23,699 bases of DNA from an uncultured Collinsella sp. (GCA_900758885.1 CAAETD010000029.1:1-23699); one strand, 5' to 3'; shown: positions 4,690-12,130, numbered from the stretch's first letter. Numbers and translations are program-made. The notes: generated by a model from the sequence alone, not told the origin.

Positions 4690-5715
4690 ATGCATACAGC
4701 GGCAAATAACCTTCGGGGGGGGGTCGCTCGTAGGGCGGCCAATCTCCGAGGGCAATCTATCATCGAGTACGTCCTGATCATCGCGGTCATCGGCCTGGTA
4801 ATCGTGTTCGCGGGACCCGGCGTGGCCGGAGCCATCCGCAACCAGTTCAACCTGGTCGGCAACACGGTGAACAGCGGGACGGTCGGCGGCGCGTCCGGTG
4901 GAGGCTCCACTGGTGCCGATTCCGCGACCGTCCAGGCAGCAATCGCCAAGGACGCGAAGGACTGGACGCTGGACGAGCAGAAGGCCGTGGCCGAGGACAT
5001 CGCCGCGAAGGGAGAGGCCTCGCCGGCATACGCCAAGGCGAAGGCCGCGATGGACGCGGGGACCGAATGGTCGGTAAAACTGAATACCGAACTGACTGCC
5101 GGCAGAACAATGAAGTATCGCATCATCGGCATCAACCATGATGACCTAGCGGACGGCGGCGGCAAGGCGGGCCTGACGTTCCTCGCCACAACAAGCATCA
5201 ACCGTTGCGAATTCAACCCTAAATCAACAGACGGCGGTTGGGAGAAGTCGGAGCTCCGCAGCCGTCTCAACACCGGTGACCTCTGGAGCCTCATGCCGTC
5301 CGATTTCCAGTCCAAGGTAGTGTCTATAACCAAGCTAACCAACAATGAACGTCATTTCAATAAAGATGTTGTTATTACTGCAACGACCGACAAGCTGTTC
5401 CTGCTCAGCTACTCCGAGATCGTTGGGGCACCTTGGAGCGACGAGGCTTATCTTTCTTGGACTTCTTCCGAGGGCACCCAGTACGAGGCATTCAAAGATA
5501 AAGTGATTGCTGCCCATTCGAGTAATAACTGTCTGATTGCCAAAGATCATTTGGATGGGCGCGGCCGTTGGAATGGATCTTACGCAATGTGGTGGGAACG
5601 TTCACGTGATCCTGAGAGTCTTGATGATTACCTTCTTGTTACCACCGATGGCAATCCATCGCATGGGTTGATGTCCCATGCCGATAGAGATGTTTGCCCC
5701 GCTTGGTGTTTCTAG
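4690..5715 (+). CDS. Flp/type IVb prepilin fused to a DUF6273-like domain, copy 2 (G9; phase ON)
   Basis: The 341-aa protein starts at ATG 4690 (GAAGAGAG about 6 nt upstream), the exact counterpart of the out-of-frame ATG 3440 of copy 1. Here nine G (4715-4723) keep it in frame. The leader MHTAANNLRGGVARRAANLR ends at G21; the mature protein begins QSIIEYVLIIAVIGLVIVF, with Glu +5 and Tyr +6, as in Flp pilins. The Gly/Ser linker and the KDAKDWTLDEQKAVAEDIAA segment are nearly identical to copy 1. The C-terminal domain (about 130-341) then diverges strongly. It keeps the frame motifs KYRIIGINHDDLADG, GWEKSELR, LWSLMPS, TTDKLFLLSYSEIV, MWWERSRDP and the terminal VCPAWCF, which resemble DUF6273. 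The design suggests a pilus subunit carrying a large displayed domain, perhaps an adhesin. The tandem copies look like a duplicated cassette with fast-changing ends. Confidence 0.85.
   Translation: MHTAANNLRGGVARRAANLRGQSIIEYVLIIAVIGLVIVFAGPGVAGAIRNQFNLVGNTVNSGTVGGASGGGSTGADSATVQAAIAKDAKDWTLDEQKAVAEDIAAKGEASPAYAKAKAAMDAGTEWSVKLNTELTAGRTMKYRIIGINHDDLADGGGKAGLTFLATTSINRCEFNPKSTDGGWEKSELRSRLNTGDLWSLMPSDFQSKVVSITKLTNNERHFNKDVVITATTDKLFLLSYSEIVGAPWSDEAYLSWTSSEGTQYEAFKDKVIAAHSSNNCLIAKDHLDGRGRWNGSYAMWWERSRDPESLDDYLLVTTDGNPSHGLMSHADRDVCPAWCF
4715..4723 (+). repeat. Homopolymeric G9 tract in the prepilin leader, copy 2
   Basis: Nine consecutive G at the position equivalent to the G10 tract of copy 1. 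With nine G the best start codon (4690) is in frame with the pilin. The length difference between two otherwise very similar leaders is direct evidence that the tract has changed. Confidence 0.8.
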
Positions 5716-5739
5716 TTTGTCCTCTAGCTTGTTTAGTGC

Positions 5740-5768
5740 AAGGCCCGCGCAGGATTGCACGGGCCTTT
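5740..5768 (+). terminator. Intrinsic terminator of pilin copy 2
   Basis: AAGGCCCG (5740-5747) pairs with CGGGCCTT (5760-5767), extended by GC/GC across one mismatch, with TTTC and more pyrimidines following. It begins 24 nt after the stop codon. Confidence 0.7.
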
Positions 5769-5788
5769 CTTCTATCGAGCCAACACGA

Positions 5789-5850
5789 TTGCCGCAGCGG
5801 CACCTGCCAGCCCGAACAACACGCCTCATATACGTTGTCTTAAACAACGT
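5789..5850. repeat. Third, degenerate copy of the palindrome and a 7-bp hairpin
   Basis: TTGCCGCAGCGGCA (5789-5802) repeats the pilin upstream palindrome with one central change and a lost outer base. It is not followed by the rest of the pilin leader. ACGTTGT (5832-5838), loop CTTAA and ACAACGT (5844-5850) form a perfect stem 17 nt before the next start codon. Confidence 0.4.
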
Positions 5851-5867
5851 GAACAGAGAGGTGTCCC

Positions 5868-6080
5868 ATGGCTTCAAAATGCGCGGGACGGGGCGTGCCG
5901 TTCGGATATGACCCGCAGAAGGATAGGTTTGTATGGCTGAGCTCGGTGCCGCTCGAGAGGTTCGGCGAGCGCTGCGGGCTAGTCTGCCCGTCCTGCGGCG
6001 TCCTCGTATGGAGTCCATCCCGCTTGGCATTTCGTTGCAACAGCCCACTTGTCCACCGATCAAGTGAACTACTGGAATGA
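5868..6080 (+). CDS. Short cysteine-pair protein, possibly a frameshifted CoiA-like gene
   Basis: The ATG at 5868 follows GAGAGG by about 6 nt. The 70 residues begin MASKCAGRGVPFGYDPQKDR and include ERCGLVCPSCGVLV, a CxxC pair of the kind found at the N-terminus of CoiA-like and other zinc-binding proteins. After VLVW the text loses protein character. The plus-one frame from about 6001 reads YGVHPAWHFVATAHLSTDQV and continues to a TAG near 6258, and WHF is what a CoiA-type N-terminal domain would have next. I infer a frameshift between about 5985 and 6030. If so it is a pseudogene spanning 5868-6258; if not it is a 70-aa orphan. The CoiA link is weak. Confidence 0.45.
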   Translation: MASKCAGRGVPFGYDPQKDRFVWLSSVPLERFGERCGLVCPSCGVLVWSPSRLAFRCNSPLVHRSSELLE

Positions 6081-6304
6081 ATACAGCGACACGCTTGTAC
6101 GTTACAGTCGCTATATCGGCGTAAATCGCCGCGATAAATGCCGCCCGTTCTCGGCGTGTACCAGCTACGCGTATGTAAACTCATATCGCGTTAATAAATC
6201 GGCTCAAGCGCGTGCAAAACGCGCAAGTAGCCGCAAAAGGCGACTATCGCGCAGGTAGATTTTGGCACCCTGTTGCTTAATCAAAATTAAGCAATTGCTT
6301 AAAA
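6081..6304. other. Hairpin-rich stretch between the short CDS and tRNA-Pro
   Basis: No gene with a ribosome binding site is seen beyond the possible frameshifted tail. Stems include GGCG-TAAAT-CGCC within 6113-6135, GCGCGT-GCAAA-ACGCGC near 6208-6224, and a perfect 9-bp TTGCTTAAT (6273-6281) with ATTAAGCAA (6286-6294), followed by a third TTGCTTAA. TATCGCG-like motifs recur. The final part is much more AT-rich than its surroundings. Confidence 0.5.
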
Positions 6305-6335
6305 CAAAAAAGGTCAGGTACTAGGTGCCTGACCT
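6305..6335 (-). terminator. Terminator of tRNA-Pro
   Basis: Read leftward, AGGTCAGG (6335-6328), a 9-nt loop and CCTGACCT (6318-6311) form an 8-bp stem. A run of T, complementary to the A tract at 6305-6310, follows immediately. Confidence 0.8.
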
Positions 6336-6344
6336 GCAAACTTC

Positions 6345-6421
<77 letters not shown>

Positions 6422-6501
6422 AAGCTTTTGTTTGTTGCTCTGCTCTCGCTCGCAACAGGGAGTATATTAACCCGAAACTTTAGACTTGTGCAAGAACTTT
6501 T

Positions 6502-7713
6502 TTACAATTTTTGAAGCAAGTCCAAAATTGTATCTGCGAGCTGGGGTTTTGTTAGTACGGGAAGTTCTTGCGTACCCGTTGTGCTCACAATCCAGGCCTT
6601 GTTGGTGTCGATCCCAAAGCCCGAATCGGTGCGTGAGACATCGTTGGCGATTATTACATCGCACCCCTTGCGGGCCAATTTGCGCTCTGCGTACTCGACA
6701 ACGTTATCGGTCTCGGCCGCAAATCCGATCACGCATCGCTCGCCCTTCTGGCGCGAGAGCTCGGCCAAAATATCGACCGTCTCGACCAGTTCGATGCGAT
6801 CCAGGCGCTCGTTGGCCTTTTTGAGCTTATGGTCCGCAGGGGCCGCGGGGGTGTAGTCGGCGACGGCGGCCGCACAAATTGCCGCATCGGCCGTCTGGAA
6901 GGCGCTCAGGGCCGCCTGGAGCATCTCTGCGGCGGTCTGCACGCGCACGCACTCCACGCCGCAGGGCACATCGAGTGATGTCGGTCCCAACACGAGCGTG
7001 ACCGCAGCGCCGCGGCGTGCGGCCTCCCCCGCCAGGGCGCTGCCCATCTTGCCCGAAGAGCGGTTGCCAATGAATCGCACGGGGTCGATCGGCTCGTGCG
7101 TGGGACCGGCGGTAATTACGATGCGCTTACCCGCCAGGTCCTGTGGCGCGGGGTTGAGCACCTCACAGACAGCCTCTACGATGTCCTCGGGCTCGCTCAT
7201 GCGTCCCGTGTCCACGTCGCCGCAGGCAAGGTAGCCGCTGCCCGGACCCACCACATGGACACCGCGCTCGCGCAGCGTGGCCATGTTGGCCTGCGTCGCC
7301 GGCGCCTTCCACATGCCGTTGTTCATAGCGGGCGCGATCACGATGGGTCGCGGCGTCGCAAGTAGCGTGGTGGAGATGAGGTCGTCGGCGATGCCGTTGG
7401 CCATCTTGGCGATGATATTGGCCGTCGCGGGCGCCACGACCACCAGATCGGGCTCCTGCGCCAGCGAAATGTGGTGGATAGGGTCGGAGGGATCTTCGAA
7501 TAGGCCCACGGCAACGGGCTCGTTGGTGAGTGCACGGAAGGTGAGCGGGCCCACAAACTCGGTGGCATTCTCGCTCATAACGACCTTGACGCGCGCACCG
7601 CGCTTTTGCAGCAGGCGCACGATATTGCACGACTTATAGGCGGCGATCCCGCCGGTAATGCCCAGCAGGATCGTTTTTCCCTCAAGTTGCATTGAATTGT
7701 TGGATGCCGCCAT
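6502..7713 (-). CDS. coaBC: Bifunctional phosphopantothenoylcysteine decarboxylase / phosphopantothenate-cysteine ligase
   Basis: It performs two successive steps of coenzyme A synthesis: CTP-dependent joining of cysteine to 4'-phosphopantothenate (CoaB) and FMN-dependent decarboxylation to 4'-phosphopantetheine (CoaC). The 403-aa length is typical. The N-terminal flavoprotein domain (about 10-185) shows GITGGIAAYK, the active-site histidine region PIHHISLA (80-84), the PAMNNGMW signature (128-135) and the clamp cysteine in YLACGDVDTGRM (C164). The CoaB domain (about 195-403) begins KRIVITAGPTHEPIDPVRFI and keeps NRSSGKMG. The start at 7713 is preceded by AAGGAAG; a second Met (residue 8) lacks one. 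It is the last gene of the long core operon, 3 nt after the zinc-ribbon gene. Confidence 0.95.
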   Translation of the reverse strand: MAASNNSMQLEGKTILLGITGGIAAYKSCNIVRLLQKRGARVKVVMSENATEFVGPLTFRALTNEPVAVGLFEDPSDPIHHISLAQEPDLVVVAPATANIIAKMANGIADDLISTTLLATPRPIVIAPAMNNGMWKAPATQANMATLRERGVHVVGPGSGYLACGDVDTGRMSEPEDIVEAVCEVLNPAPQDLAGKRIVITAGPTHEPIDPVRFIGNRSSGKMGSALAGEAARRGAAVTLVLGPTSLDVPCGVECVRVQTAAEMLQAALSAFQTADAAICAAAVADYTPAAPADHKLKKANERLDRIELVETVDILAELSRQKGERCVIGFAAETDNVVEYAERKLARKGCDVIIANDVSRTDSGFGIDTNKAWIVSTTGTQELPVLTKPQLADTILDLLQKL

Positions 7714-7716
7714 CGT

Positions 7717-8436
7717 TTAAGCTTCCTTGCTCGGGAGCACCAGGAGACGGTGGCAGTACGGGCAGTGCGTAATCTCGCTACCGTCGTGGTTAAGGTCGCT
7801 CATGGACGATGCCTGCAGCGCGGTGTGGCAGACCGTGGGGATGTTGCCCTGGATGGTCTCGACGGCCAGGCCGCGGAACTGCTTGAGCAGACGCTCGTAG
7901 TCGGTGAGCACGTCGGCCGGCAGCGTGGCAGCAAGCGCGGTGCGCTCCTTCGTGGCGGCGTCAATTTGAGCCTGCAGGTCGGCAGCCTTGGCGCGGGCGG
8001 CCTTGGTATCGGCCTTCACGCCCTCCTCGAACTTGGCGATGATGGCCTGCGCGCGGGTCTCGCGGTCGAGCGCCTCTTTGTGGGCGACAACGACGTCCTT
8101 GCGGGTGTGCTCGATCTTGTCCAGACGCTTGGCCAGAGTGGCGAGTTCATTCTCCAGGTCCTGCACCTCGCGGTAGTCGGAGCCGTCGACGTGACGCTTT
8201 TTGGCAGCCTCGATGGCGTTGTTGGTCTGAATCTCGGTGGTGTTGAGATCGTCGAGCTCAATGTCTAGATCCTTGCGCTGGGCGTAGAGCTTGGTCATCT
8301 CGGACTTGAGCTTCACATAGGTCTTGCGCTTGGAAGCGAGCTCCTTGAGCTCCGGCATATTGGCAAGTTCGCTCTTGTTGCGGGCGAGCTCCAAATCGAT
8401 CTGTTGCAGCTTGAGTAGCGTAGCGCCGGCGCTCAT
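7717..8436 (-). CDS. Coiled-coil zinc-ribbon protein (COG1579-like)
   Basis: This 239-aa protein is mostly a long alpha-helical coiled coil (about residues 5-185, rich in K/E/L/A heptads) followed by a small C-terminal zinc-ribbon, as in COG1579 proteins often found next to Nif3-like genes. The role is unknown; a nucleic-acid or scaffold function is generally proposed. The ribbon here is atypical: the second knuckle CPYC is intact, but the first has a single cysteine followed by histidine (TVCHTAL) where CxxCH is usual, so metal binding may be altered. The start at 8436 has AAGGAGAG 5 nt upstream, and its ATG overlaps the Nif3 stop (ATGA), indicating translational coupling. Confidence 0.85.
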   Translation of the reverse strand: MSAGATLLKLQQIDLELARNKSELANMPELKELASKRKTYVKLKSEMTKLYAQRKDLDIELDDLNTTEIQTNNAIEAAKKRHVDGSDYREVQDLENELATLAKRLDKIEHTRKDVVVAHKEALDRETRAQAIIAKFEEGVKADTKAARAKAADLQAQIDAATKERTALAATLPADVLTDYERLLKQFRGLAVETIQGNIPTVCHTALQASSMSDLNHDGSEITHCPYCHRLLVLPSKEA

Positions 8437-9242
8437 AAGTTCTCTCCTTTTGTCACAGTCCACCATTGGCAAGGGTTCAGTATTTTAATCGCATGACGGG
8501 GGTTGACCCCGGCGTCAACTGCAGAGTTCATCAATATATCAACGAACGGCTCCTCAGAGCGGTCGTGACCGAGCAGGATCACCGGCAGCCCGCGCAAGGC
8601 AAGGTCTTGCGCCACGTGGTAGCCCGCCTCGCCCGTCACGACAACATCTGCGCCCGCGGCGATGGCGAGCTCTCCAAAGTCGCCCAGGGAGCCGCCCAAA
8701 ATGGCGACGGTGCGGCACGGGCGATCGGCTTCGCCCCACACACGCGGGTCGCTGCCGAAGGCCGTGGCAGCACGGGTGGCAAGATCGCGCAGCGTGCACG
8801 GGTCATTGAGCGTTGCAAGCGCGCCCAGGCCGGTGGTCTCGGGGTCGTCCACGTGCTCCAGTGAGCTCACGGGTGCGGCGCCCAGCAGCTCGCTCAGGCA
8901 GATGCGGGCTTCGTGCGAGCGGTCCAGGTTGGTGTGGAGCGAGATAATACTCACGCTGCAACGCGCTGCCTCGTAGAGCGCCGCGCTGCATTGGGGGCGT
9001 GCGGAATCCGACGGACAAAACGCCTCGGGCGCCTTGATATAGATGGGATGATGCGTCAGCAGCACGTTGGCACCGGCTTCGAGAGCACGGTGCACATTGG
9101 CTTCGGTCGCATCGAGTGCGCAGGCAACACCGGTAATCTGCGCGGCAGGGTCGCCGACGGAGAGTCCTACATGGTCCCAACTCTCGGCATCAGTCTTGGG
9201 ATAGCGTGCCAGCAGCGCGCACTCAAGCTCGGCGACGATCAT
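8433..9242 (-). CDS. Nif3-like dinuclear metal centre protein
   Basis: A 269-aa member of the Nif3/YbgI family (often annotated GTP cyclohydrolase I type 2 homologue), cytoplasmic proteins with a two-metal site and uncertain substrate. The metal ligands are visible: THHP (H64, H65), LHTNLD (D107) and, near the C-terminus, GHDRSEEP (H226, E230). SWDHVGLSVGDP is the usual N-terminal signature. It lacks the extra PII-like insertion domain of larger members. Its ATG at 9242 overlaps the stop of the cysteine desulfurase gene (ATGA) and there is no strong ribosome binding site, so translation probably depends on coupling. It lies in the order desulfurase - Nif3 - zinc-ribbon - coaBC. Confidence 0.92.
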   Translation of the reverse strand: MIVAELECALLARYPKTDAESWDHVGLSVGDPAAQITGVACALDATEANVHRALEAGANVLLTHHPIYIKAPEAFCPSDSARPQCSAALYEAARCSVSIISLHTNLDRSHEARICLSELLGAAPVSSLEHVDDPETTGLGALATLNDPCTLRDLATRAATAFGSDPRVWGEADRPCRTVAILGGSLGDFGELAIAAGADVVVTGEAGYHVAQDLALRGLPVILLGHDRSEEPFVDILMNSAVDAGVNPRHAIKILNPCQWWTVTKGENL

Positions 9243-10417
9243 GCGGCGCCTACGATCGAGAGCAGCGTCTGGGCAAACTCGTCCAGATCGGCCGGGTCCA
9301 CACGGTCATCGAAGGAGATACGCAGTGCACCCAGGGCCTGTTCGCGGCCAATACCCATGGCGCTGAGAACATGGCTCGGGTCCATGCTGCCGCTCGAGCA
9401 GGCGGAACCGGCCGATACCTCAAAGCCGGCGGCGTCGAGCTTAATGATGAGCTCCTCGGAGTCCATGCCGTCAATGTAGATCGATACCATGCCGGGCAGA
9501 CGGTCGGCCTGCGCGTAGTCGCCCATCGTGGCGTGAATGCGCGGGTGGGCCGTAAGCGTGGTGTAGAGCTTGTCGGAAAGGGTTTGCAGCGTCGCACGCT
9601 CCTGGGCCACGCGGGGCGCCAACGTTCGGGCGGCAGCGGCAAAGGCCAGCTGTGTGCGCAGATCCTGCGTGCCGGCACGACGACCGGCCTCCTGTCCGCC
9701 GCCAAAGATGCGCGGGCGCAGCGGCGTGCGGCTCTTAAGGTAGAGCGCGCCGGATGCCACGGGGCCACCGATCTTGTGCGCGGCAACGGTCATGGCGTCA
9801 ACTCCCAGCTCGGTGACATCGAGCGGAATGTGCAGATACCCCTGGATGGCATCGGTGTGGAACAGGGCGCCCACGGTATGCGCGGCCGCGGCAAGCTCGC
9901 GGATGGGCTGCACCACGCCGGTCTCGTTGTTAGCAACCATAATGCTCACGAGCGCGACGTCGTCGCCGAGCAGCTCGATGAGCGCGGCAGGCTCGATGTA
10001 GCCCGCACGGCAGGGCTGCACCAGGTCGACGGTAAAGCCGGCGGCACGCAGCAGTGGCAGGTTGTCCAGAATAGAATCGTGCTCGATGGCAGATACGATC
10101 ACGCGGTTGCGTTTGCGGTCGCGCTGGCGAGCGCCCTCGGCAAGACCGAGGAGCGCCAGTTGGTTGGCTTCGGTGCCGCCGTTGGTCAGGACGATCTCGG
10201 ACGGGCGGACGCGTGCGCCAAAGCTGCGGGCAATCTCGCGACGCGCCATTTCTAGGCGCGCAGCGGCCTTGCGGCCGAGCGAATGCAGCGAGTTGGGGTT
10301 GACGCCGGCAAGCTCGCTGTCGTCGTACTCGCGCTGCGCAAGGAGCGCCTCGGCGCGCATGGGCGTCGAGGCGGCATAGTCAAGATTCACGGGTATGCGG
10401 TTTTGACCTGCGGTCAT
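9239..10417 (-). CDS. Cysteine desulfurase (NifS/IscS type, class V aminotransferase)
   Basis: This PLP enzyme converts L-cysteine to alanine and passes the sulfur, as a persulfide, to Fe-S cluster or thiolation pathways. The 392-aa protein has the N-terminal NLDYAASTPM motif, NGGTEANQLAL, the cofactor-stacking histidine in AIEHDSI (H113), NNETGVVQPI, the Schiff-base lysine in AAHKIGGP (K215), and the catalytic cysteine loop GSACSSGSMDPSHVL (C340). The loop length and SSG motif put it in the NifS/IscS group, not SufS. No IscU or SufU scaffold gene is adjacent, so a tRNA-thiolation or general role is equally possible. AGGAGG lies 11 nt before the start; rpe ends 6 nt upstream. Confidence 0.92.
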   Translation of the reverse strand: MTAGQNRIPVNLDYAASTPMRAEALLAQREYDDSELAGVNPNSLHSLGRKAAARLEMARREIARSFGARVRPSEIVLTNGGTEANQLALLGLAEGARQRDRKRNRVIVSAIEHDSILDNLPLLRAAGFTVDLVQPCRAGYIEPAALIELLGDDVALVSIMVANNETGVVQPIRELAAAAHTVGALFHTDAIQGYLHIPLDVTELGVDAMTVAAHKIGGPVASGALYLKSRTPLRPRIFGGGQEAGRRAGTQDLRTQLAFAAAARTLAPRVAQERATLQTLSDKLYTTLTAHPRIHATMGDYAQADRLPGMVSIYIDGMDSEELIIKLDAAGFEVSAGSACSSGSMDPSHVLSAMGIGREQALGALRISFDDRVDPADLDEFAQTLLSIVGAA

Positions 10418-10423
10418 AAGGGT

Positions 10424-11095
10424 TTATGCCTCCTGTGCGGCCTCGTTGCCCAGCTTTTGCAGCAGCGCAACCTCGGCAGCGGGATCTTCGGACTTAAATA
10501 CGGCAGAACCGGCCACGAGCACGTTGGCGCCGGCCTTAACGACCTCGGCGATGTTCTTGGAAGAGATGCCGCCGTCGACCTCGATCATGGGCGACACGCC
10601 GTGGCGCTCACACATGGCCGTAAGTTCGTGCAGCTTAGCGATGGTGCCCGGGATAAAGCTCTGACCGCCAAAGCCCGGGTTCACGCTCATGAGCAGCACC
10701 ATATCGACAACGTCGATGATGCTCTCGAGCACGCACACGGGGGTGGCGGGGTTGAGCACTACGCCGGCCTTAACGCCGCGCTGCTGCAGATGGGTGAGCG
10801 TGCGGTGCAGGTGCGTAGATGCCTCGTAGTGCACGGTGATCATATCGGCACCGGCGTCGGCATACCAATCGACGGTCTCGTCGGGGTTCGACACCATCAG
10901 GTGCGCATCGACCGGCACGTCGGTGGAGCGCTTGACGGCCTTAAGGATGTCAACGCCAAAGGTGAGGTTGCCGGTAAAGTGACCGTCCATAACGTCGAAG
11001 TGCACGTAGTCGGCACCGGCGATCTTGTCGAGCTCGCCCTTGAGGTTGGCCATGTCGGTCGAAAGGACGGACGGAGCGATTTTGATGGAACCCAT
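10424..11095 (-). CDS. rpe: Ribulose-phosphate 3-epimerase
   Basis: It interconverts ribulose 5-phosphate and xylulose 5-phosphate in the pentose phosphate pathway. The 223-aa TIM-barrel has IAPSVLSTD at its N-terminus, the metal and catalytic VHFDVMDGHF (D34), DAHLMV, the phosphate-loop MSVNPGFGGQSF, and the second catalytic aspartate in IEVDGGIS (D174). All expected residues are present and the length is standard. An AGAAAGG ribosome binding site precedes the start with a gap of about 10 nt. It sits 18 nt after gpsA and 6 nt before the desulfurase gene in the core operon. Confidence 0.96.
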   Translation of the reverse strand: MGSIKIAPSVLSTDMANLKGELDKIAGADYVHFDVMDGHFTGNLTFGVDILKAVKRSTDVPVDAHLMVSNPDETVDWYADAGADMITVHYEASTHLHRTLTHLQQRGVKAGVVLNPATPVCVLESIIDVVDMVLLMSVNPGFGGQSFIPGTIAKLHELTAMCERHGVSPMIEVDGGISSKNIAEVVKAGANVLVAGSAVFKSEDPAAEVALLQKLGNEAAQEA

Positions 11096-11113
11096 GGTAG
11101 AAGCCTTTCTGCG

Positions 11114-12121
11114 CTAGTCGGTGAGTCCGTAGAACTCTTGAGAGGGGACGCGATCGGTAAGAATCTCGAGCGCCCTATCCAAAGTAACACCGTTGTAGAG
11201 CGTTTGCTCCACGGCAAAGGTGAGCGGAATGTCTACGCCCAGTGAACGGGCAAGCTCGCTGACGCTGCGGGCCGCGACGGCGCCCTCGACCACCATATGC
11301 GTGCGCGTTTGATACTCGTCGAGCGACACGCCGTGGGCAAACTCGTAGCCAAAGGTGCGGTTGCGCGAATGCTCCGAGGTGCAAGTGGCAATGAGGTCGC
11401 CCATGCCGGCAAGTCCCATGCAGGTCATAGCTTGACCGCCGCGGGCGTGCACCAGACGGCTGATCTCGGCTAGGCCGCGCGTCATGATGAGGGCGAGCGT
11501 GTTATCGCCCGCGCCGGTGCCGGCGGAGATGCCGCACACGATGGCAATGACATTTTTCATGGCGCCGCAGACCTCGACACCGGTCATGTCCTGCGACAGA
11601 TAGATGCGGAAGGCCGTGGACAGGAGCAGGTCCTTAAAGGTCTCCCCTACCTGCGGATCTTTGCTGGCGATGACGGCGGCAGAAAGCTCGCCGCGGCAGA
11701 TCTCCTCGGCATGGTTGGGGCCCGAGAGCGCCGCCACGCGCGCCTCGTTGCCGATCTCGCTGGCGATGACCTCGCTCATGAGCAGGCCGGACTCTGGCTC
11801 AATTCCCTTGGTGAGGCAGAGCACCGGGGTATCGGCGGCGACAAAGGGCGCAGCCTGGTGGCACACGCTGCGAAGGTGCGTCGAAGGAACGGCAAAGATG
11901 ATGGCCTCGGCACCGTCGAGCGCCTGCACCAGGTCCGTGGTGGCGACGACGTTGCCGGGCAGCTCGTAGCCCACAAGGTAGCGGGGGTTACGATGCTCGC
12001 CGTTGATGCCAGCGGCCGTCTGCTTGCCATGGGCCCACATGGTCACGCGCTCGGCTCGCGCGGCGGCAAGGCCGGCGACGGCGGTTCCCCAGGAGCCGGA
12101 GCCAATCAGCGCAACATTCAT
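11114..12121 (-). CDS. gpsA: Glycerol-3-phosphate dehydrogenase [NAD(P)+]
   Basis: It reduces dihydroxyacetone phosphate to sn-glycerol 3-phosphate, the backbone for phospholipids. The 335-aa protein has the Rossmann motif ALIGSGSWGTAVAG (residues 7-14 for GxGxxG), LCLTKGIEP with the catalytic-site lysine, LSGPNHAEE, and the C-terminal GLAGMGDLIATCTSEHSRNR, all typical. The start at 12121 has AGGAGAG about 5 nt upstream. Its product is the acceptor used by PlsY, encoded just 9 nt upstream, and PlsC in the same operon does the next acylation, so the three give a full route to phosphatidic acid. Confidence 0.97.
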   Translation of the reverse strand: MNVALIGSGSWGTAVAGLAAARAERVTMWAHGKQTAAGINGEHRNPRYLVGYELPGNVVATTDLVQALDGAEAIIFAVPSTHLRSVCHQAAPFVAADTPVLCLTKGIEPESGLLMSEVIASEIGNEARVAALSGPNHAEEICRGELSAAVIASKDPQVGETFKDLLLSTAFRIYLSQDMTGVEVCGAMKNVIAIVCGISAGTGAGDNTLALIMTRGLAEISRLVHARGGQAMTCMGLAGMGDLIATCTSEHSRNRTFGYEFAHGVSLDEYQTRTHMVVEGAVAARSVSELARSLGVDIPLTFAVEQTLYNGVTLDRALEILTDRVPSQEFYGLTD

Positions 12122-12130
12122 GACTCTCTC

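Noticed and set aside
3444..5715. A complete diversity-generating retroelement
   Set aside because: No reverse transcriptase, template repeat or accessory gene is in the window, and differences between the two C-termini are not restricted to adenines. Kept only as a hypothesis.
6273..6302. Three TTGCTTAA-type repeats as a CRISPR or origin element
   Set aside because: Only a single hairpin plus one extra half; there is no spacer regularity or DnaA-box series.
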